DNA from: Pseudomonas sp. R37(2017)
GTDB lineage: Bacteria; Pseudomonadota; Gammaproteobacteria; Pseudomonadales; Pseudomonadaceae
Length of the DNA: 64,000 bases
Direction of reading: 5' to 3'
NCBI RefSeq assembly: GCF_002113375.1
Contig: NZ_NEHO01000021.1
Span: 30,444 to 94,443 of the forward strand
The first letter of the stretch is position 1, and every line of letters begins with the position of its first letter. The translations under genes and the position numbers were made by a program. Shown in pieces: positions 60,249 through 64,000 of this stretch. The notes beneath the pieces were generated by a model. The model saw only the letters and a list, made by a program, of their open reading frames with translations, had not been told where the DNA came from and did no database searches.

Positions 60249-60901
60249 GGCTGCCGCTCCATGGCGATGGCGGTGTGCTTGGCGTGGGTATTGCGTTCAC
60301 CACTGAGCTTCTCGACGGCCCGGGCCAGTTCCGTCGGGTCGGTGAAGCCGTAGTAGCGGGTCCAGAACCGGCTGTTGCCGTCCCCCACCAGAATCAGTGG
60401 CGAATGGTTCTGGAAGTCACCGCTGTAGGCGCCCAGCCCCTTGAGGGTGGCATCGACCGACTGCGGCGAACCGGTCAGCCAGCTCCAGCCCGGTCCCTGC
60501 TGGAACGCGCGGGCATAGTCGTTCAGGCGCTCGGGATCGTCGCGCTGCGGGTCGATACTGATCGACACCAGTTGCACCTCGGTGCCGACCCGCGCGCCGA
60601 GCCGTTTTTGCACCTTGCCCATGATCGAGGACAAAACCGGACAGCCCGTGGTGCAACGGGTGTAGATGAAGCCCATGACCACGATCTTGTTGCTCACCAG
60701 GTCTTTTTCCAGGTTGACGACCTTGCCGTCCTGGTCCAGCAGGGCCACGTCGGCAAACCTGATCCGGGCAGTCTCCGGGCTGGCCTTTGTAGTCGTCATG
60801 TCGTGTCCCGCATCCTCCTCCGTCGAGAGGGCCAACGCCTGACCGATAGCGATGACCAAGAGGCAGAACGTCAGCAGGCCGCGATGTGCGAATCGGTTCA
60901 T
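60245..60901 (-). CDS. SCO1/SenC-family copper chaperone
   Basis: A 218-residue exported protein with a thioredoxin-like SCO fold. CxxxC is present (FIYTRCTTGCPVLSS), and the distal His is in FQNHSPLILVGDG; the three residues bind Cu(I)/Cu(II). EVQLVSISIDPQRDDPERL and GPGWSWLTGSPQ are other family blocks. SCO proteins metallate cytochrome oxidase or handle periplasmic thiols; here it is paired with a cytochrome c fusion. First of three overlapping or near-overlapping genes. Confidence 0.9.
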   Translation of the reverse strand: MNRFAHRGLLTFCLLVIAIGQALALSTEEDAGHDMTTTKASPETARIRFADVALLDQDGKVVNLEKDLVSNKIVVMGFIYTRCTTGCPVLSSIMGKVQKRLGARVGTEVQLVSISIDPQRDDPERLNDYARAFQQGPGWSWLTGSPQSVDATLKGLGAYSGDFQNHSPLILVGDGNSRFWTRYYGFTDPTELARAVEKLSGERNTHAKHTAIAMERQP

Positions 60902-61256
60902 GTCAGTTTCCTCCTGGTGGGTATCGCCGGGTATGACCCGAACACTGGCGAAGGTCTAGTCATCGAAACTCGAGCCCGGGGGCACAACTCGCACATGCAG
61001 GTACCAACGGCGAATACATCACCGACGACGCGTTGCCACGGAACAGAAAATGGCCGGCAATGGCATGGCCGCCGCCAGGGAACGATTCAAGGCAAATGGT
61101 TGAGAGCAATCCGCGTGCCACAAATATTTACGTTATTAATCAGTCAGTTATAACTTCGACTCGATACACCGGGGGATATTCCCCCACCCAATCCCCCATT
61201 TTCTCGCCGGGGCCGAAATTCCCCACTATTGGGGAAAACCGCCCCAGGGGCCGCGA
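60902..61256. promoter_or_regulatory. Intergenic region with CCCC/GGGG palindromes
   Basis: 355 bp upstream of the SCO gene and downstream of the transglycosylase. It holds GGGGGATATTCCCC (61171-61184) and CCCCACTATTGGGG (61221-61234), and a C-rich run CCCCCACCCAATCCCCC between them. An AT-rich patch (61123-61155) could be a promoter. No gene or RNA is convincing. Confidence 0.5.
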
Positions 61257-61865
61257 TCACAGCGGCGCATCCGCGGGCAAGCCCTGCAAGCGCCGATACT
61301 GGTTCAGCACGTTGGGCACATAACGCTGGGTTTCGGCGAACGGCGGGACCACGTTGCCGTGGCTGAGCACCGCTTGCGGGCCGGCGTTGTAGGCCGCCAC
61401 GGCGAGGCGGATATCGTTGTCGAACATCGTCATCAGACGCTTGAGATAACGGGCGCCGCCCTGGATGTTGGCCTTGGGGTCGTAGACGTTGGTCACGCCC
61501 ATTTCGCGGGCGGTGTCGGGCATCAATTGCATCAGTCCGCGAGCGCCCTTGGGCGAGGTGGCACGGGCGTTGTAGCTCGATTCGGTCTTGATCACCGCGT
61601 GCAGCAGCGCCGCCGGCAGTTCGTTGGCCCTGGCCGCCGCCGACACCAGCTCGGCGTAGGGTTGCGCGGCAATCATCTGCGGTTGCTGGTCGAGGCTGAC
61701 GACCGCCGCATCGGGTTCATGTATCACCCGTTCATAGTGGCGCCCGGGGCGATGGACATTGGACAGGACGTAGCTGCCATTGGCATCCACGGAAACAAAC
61801 ACATCGGCCTGTGCGACACCGGTCAACACAAGAAGCCCCAGCAATCCGGCGGTGAGTGATTTCAT
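61257..61865 (-). CDS. SLT-domain lytic transglycosylase
   Basis: A 202-residue exported peptidoglycan lyase. The signal peptide ends VAQA. A DUF4124-like N-terminus (DVFVSVDANGSYVLSNVHRP) leads to the SLT domain with catalytic Glu in VIKTESSYNARATSPKGARGLMQLMP, followed by YDPKANIQGGARYLKRLM and LAVAAYNAGPQAV. Adjacent to gspG and gspF, it probably makes room in the cell wall for the secretion system. ATG at 61865. Confidence 0.92.
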   Translation of the reverse strand: MKSLTAGLLGLLVLTGVAQADVFVSVDANGSYVLSNVHRPGRHYERVIHEPDAAVVSLDQQPQMIAAQPYAELVSAAARANELPAALLHAVIKTESSYNARATSPKGARGLMQLMPDTAREMGVTNVYDPKANIQGGARYLKRLMTMFDNDIRLAVAAYNAGPQAVLSHGNVVPPFAETQRYVPNVLNQYRRLQGLPADAPL

Positions 61866-61897
61866 TGTTATTCCTCCCCTTCCCGGCCCCGGAAAAT

Positions 61898-61911
61898 GGG
61901 GGTATTGCCCC
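61898..61911. promoter_or_regulatory. GGGG-N6-CCCC palindrome before transglycosylase and gspG
   Basis: GGGGGTATTGCCCC, 33 bp before the transglycosylase start and about 160 bp before gspG. Same style as sites at 57968, 58012, 61171 and 61221. Confidence 0.5.
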
Positions 61912-62069
61912 AATGGCCAGTCGTGCAACAGCCATACGCAAGCACTGTGCCGTAAGTGCGAAGGCCCGTAGTACATGGGATGCAGAAGGATCACCAGCGC
62001 TGAGCATGGCAATTGCATGCAGTTACAGGGCAAATGCATTGCAACTGCTATCGACTGTGCGAGGTCATC

Positions 62070-62504
62070 ATGAATCAGCATCTGCGTCATGCCCGGCGAA
62101 CCCAAAGCGGGTTCACCCTGCTCGAACTGTTGGTGGTGCTGGTGGTGCTGGGGTTGTTGGCCGGCATCGTGGCGCCGAAGTACTTCGCTCAACTGGGTCG
62201 TTCCGAAGTGAAAGTAGCCAAGGCGCAAATAGAGGGCTTGAGCAAAGCCCTGGACCTTTACCGCCTGGAAGTCGGCCACTACCCATCCACCGAACAAGGC
62301 TTGCAGGCGCTGGTCACCGCTCCCGCCGACGAACCGCGCTGGACCGGCCCGTACCTGCAGAAAAAACTCCCGCAAGACCCTTGGGGCCACAACTACGCCT
62401 ATCGCTATCCCGGTGAAAACAGCGAGTACGACCTGTTGTCCCTGGGCAAGGACGGGCAACCCGGCGGCGAAGGCGAGAACGCCGAAGTCACCAACTGGAA
62501 CTGA
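62070..62504 (+). CDS. gspG: Major pseudopilin GspG
   Basis: A 144-residue canonical GspG, the main subunit of the T2SS pseudopilus. The prepilin signal is QSG|FTLLELLVVLVVLG (Glu at +5). The body shows STEQGLQALV, WTGPYLQKKLPQDPWGHNYAYRYPGENSEYDLLSLGKDGQPGGEGE, which matches GspG, with the calcium-binding C-terminal loop, far better than the operon pseudopilins. GAGG precedes the ATG by 6 bases. The stop overlaps the gspF start. Confidence 0.95.
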   Translation: MNQHLRHARRTQSGFTLLELLVVLVVLGLLAGIVAPKYFAQLGRSEVKVAKAQIEGLSKALDLYRLEVGHYPSTEQGLQALVTAPADEPRWTGPYLQKKLPQDPWGHNYAYRYPGENSEYDLLSLGKDGQPGGEGENAEVTNWN

Positions 62505-63706
62505 TGGAAATGGCGACCATGCGCTTTCATCTCAAAGCCGTCGGCAAGGCCGGTGTCGTCTCAATGACCATCGATGCGCCGGGGGACAGCGAAGCCAGGC
62601 GCATCGCCGAAGACCAGGGCTTGCGGGTGGTCAGCCTGCACGCCGAGCGACATTGGCGCGCGTTGCGCCTGCACAAGCGCGAGACGTTCAACCTGGTGTT
62701 GTTCAGCCAGGAACTGACCACATTGCTCAACGCCGGCCTGCCGTTGATCGACGCGCTGGAAAGCCTGGCGGAAAAGGAAAACGCGCCACAAGCCCGCAAA
62801 ACCCTGAGCGAACTGGTGCGCTTGCTGTACGAGGGCAAATCGTTTTCCCAGGCCTTGGGCCAGCTGTCGGCGGTTTTCCCGCCGTTGTACGTGGCGCTGG
62901 TGCAGTCCAGTGAGAAGACCGGCGCCGTAGGCGATGCCCTGGGCCGCTATGTCAGCTATCGACAGCGCATGGACGAGGTTCGCCAGAAGATCATCAGCGC
63001 GTCGATCTACCCCATGCTGTTGCTGGTTGTGGGAGGTGGCGTGGTGTTGTTTTTGATGGGCTACGTCGTACCGCGCTTCAGCCTGGTGTTCGAAGGGCTG
63101 GGGTCGGACCTGCCCTGGATGTCGCAGATCCTGATGAATAGCGGCATGTTCCTTCACGCCCATCAGGGCGAATTCTTCGGTGGCTTGCTGGCCATCATCG
63201 TCGCCCTCACCCTGCTCCAGCGCCAACCGGCCTTTCGTCGGGGACTGGACCGGATGATCGAAAAGCTGCCCGCCGTGCACCAGCGCATTTTCATGTATGA
63301 GCTGGCGCGCTTCTACCGATCCCTGGGAATTCTGCTGCAAGGCGGCATTCCCCTCGTCACCGCCATGGGCATGGTTCGCAACCTGCTCACCGTCGCCTCC
63401 CGCAGCCGCCTCGACCAGGCCTGCGAACGAGTGCGCGAAGGGCAATCGTTGTCAACCGCGCTGGAACTCAATCACCTGGTGACCCCCGTATCCCTGCGTC
63501 TTCTGCGCGCCGGAGAGCAGTCCGGCAACCTGGGGCAGATGATGGAGCGCAGCGCCGACTTCTACGACGAAGAAATCAGTCGCTGGATCGAATGGTTCGT
63601 GCGCCTGTTCGAACCCTTGCTCATGACCTTCATCGGCCTGTTGATCGGGGTGATCGTGATCCTGATGTACATCCCGATTTTCGAACTGGCCTCGAGCATT
63701 CACTGA
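62504..63706 (+). CDS. gspF: T2SS inner-membrane platform protein GspF
   Basis: A 400-residue polytopic protein with two T2SSF domains. The first has FSQELTTLLNAGLPLIDALESLA and KSFSQAL; the second FYRSLGILLQGGIPLVTAMGMVRNLL and LLRAGEQSGNLGQMM. Three helices near residues about 170-190, 220-245 and 375-395. It links the ATPase motor to the pseudopilus. The operon at 49.9-57.8 kb has no GspF, so this protein may serve that machine. Start overlaps gspG by one base (TGATG). Confidence 0.95.
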   Translation: MEMATMRFHLKAVGKAGVVSMTIDAPGDSEARRIAEDQGLRVVSLHAERHWRALRLHKRETFNLVLFSQELTTLLNAGLPLIDALESLAEKENAPQARKTLSELVRLLYEGKSFSQALGQLSAVFPPLYVALVQSSEKTGAVGDALGRYVSYRQRMDEVRQKIISASIYPMLLLVVGGGVVLFLMGYVVPRFSLVFEGLGSDLPWMSQILMNSGMFLHAHQGEFFGGLLAIIVALTLLQRQPAFRRGLDRMIEKLPAVHQRIFMYELARFYRSLGILLQGGIPLVTAMGMVRNLLTVASRSRLDQACERVREGQSLSTALELNHLVTPVSLRLLRAGEQSGNLGQMMERSADFYDEEISRWIEWFVRLFEPLLMTFIGLLIGVIVILMYIPIFELASSIH

Positions 63707-63862
63707 CCCCTTGGAACAGGGTCTTGCCGTACGTCGCTTTTTTTCAGCCTCCAGACTGAATAAATCAGCCCGTGGAGGTGTTTAACAAGTTCCGATGGGA
63801 AAAAAGCAGCACGTTGCAATGTTCATCAACGTTCCAATCTGAACAAGAAGACGGAGAACGAC

Positions 63863-64000
63863 ATGCACATCAATAAGCTTTTACTGGCAGTAGCTATTGG
63901 CGCGGTTCTGTCGGCGTCTACCGTACTGATTCCGGACAACCTGTCCGGGGTATCCAGTGCCCACGCCAAGGAAGGGGGTAGCGGTGGTGGGGGCGGTGGC
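63863..64000 (+). CDS. Glycine-rich exported protein, 5' part
   Basis: Runs off the window after 46 codons. It begins MHINKLLLAVAIGAVLSAST with a signal peptide likely cleaved near SSAHA|KEG, and the mature part is Gly/Ser from its sixth residue on. GGAG precedes the ATG by 7 bases. It lies 156 bp after gspF, a place where T2SS substrates are sometimes encoded, so it could be the machine's cargo. A Gly-rich chain can also be a metal binder or adhesin; undecided. Confidence 0.7.
   Translation, partial: MHINKLLLAVAIGAVLSASTVLIPDNLSGVSSAHAKEGGSGGGGGG

Noticed and set aside
63707..63862. Terminator after gspF
   Set aside because: A weak GACCC/GGGTC stem and a distant T-run do not line up as a rho-independent terminator.

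Overview
The window looks like chromosomal DNA from a Pseudomonas of the fluorescens group. It has high GC, short gene spacing, and many copies of the GTAGGAGCGAG/CTCGCTCCTAC family of REP doublets. The genes fit: benABCD/catBCA with benR and catR, OprD-type porins, a phosphatidylcholine synthase and a polyamine (Puu/Pau-type) gene set. No rRNA, tRNA, CRISPR array, prophage or transposase gene was recognised.

Layout. 0-16 kb holds single genes and small operons: a FadL-type porin, a lipoprotein, phosphatidylcholine synthase with a DUF488 gene, a methyltransferase/DUF4242 pair with a divergent AraC regulator, a DipZ-like thiol-redox protein with two small secreted proteins, a two-component system, a polyamine-binding protein, a large propeller-like lipoprotein, an OprD porin and a GST. 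16-22 kb is a compact accessory catabolic cluster: two NCS1 nucleobase-type permeases, a flavin reductase, a luciferase-like monooxygenase and an isochorismatase-like hydrolase. It resembles the Rut pyrimidine pathway in logic, and three copies of a GGTATACC-centred operator mark its promoters. 22-27 kb has gamma-glutamyl-polyamine genes (oxidase, XRE-cupin regulator, GS-like ligase), an NDH-2-like flavoprotein and an Rrf2 regulator. 27-29 kb has small envelope proteins including OsmE.

29-39 kb is a complete benzoate-to-muconolactone-to-enol-lactone module. BenABC oxidises benzoate, BenD makes catechol, CatA opens the ring, and CatB and CatC continue into the beta-ketoadipate pathway. BenR boxes (two 15-bp repeats separated by 6 bp) precede benA, and an ATAC-N7-GTAT LysR box lies between catB and catR. 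No benzoate transporter gene is seen. 39-49 kb is mixed: polysaccharide deacetylase, SRAP (abasic-site) protein, AzlCD exporter, two GGDEF cyclases, a DapA-family aldolase/lyase, DUF2784, DUF3087, the nucleosidase PpnN, and a small DUF6124-like protein behind an unusually long, hairpin-rich leader.

49.8-64 kb is the most unusual part. It is an atypical secretion machine built from type II and type IV pilus-like parts: response regulator, GspE ATPase, PilM/N/O/P-like assembly proteins, TPR-containing secretin and three pseudopilins. The main operon has no inner-membrane GspF protein. GspF and a canonical GspG lie 12 kb away at 62.1-63.7 kb, beside a lytic transglycosylase and upstream of a glycine-rich exported protein that runs off the window. 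Between the two halves sits an operon for a SCO protein, a SCO-like protein without its metal site, and a cytochrome c fused to a periplasmic binding protein. Short CCCC-N6-GGGG or GGGG-N6-CCCC palindromes lie upstream of each of these transcription units, suggesting one regulon that links redox or metal sensing to secretion.
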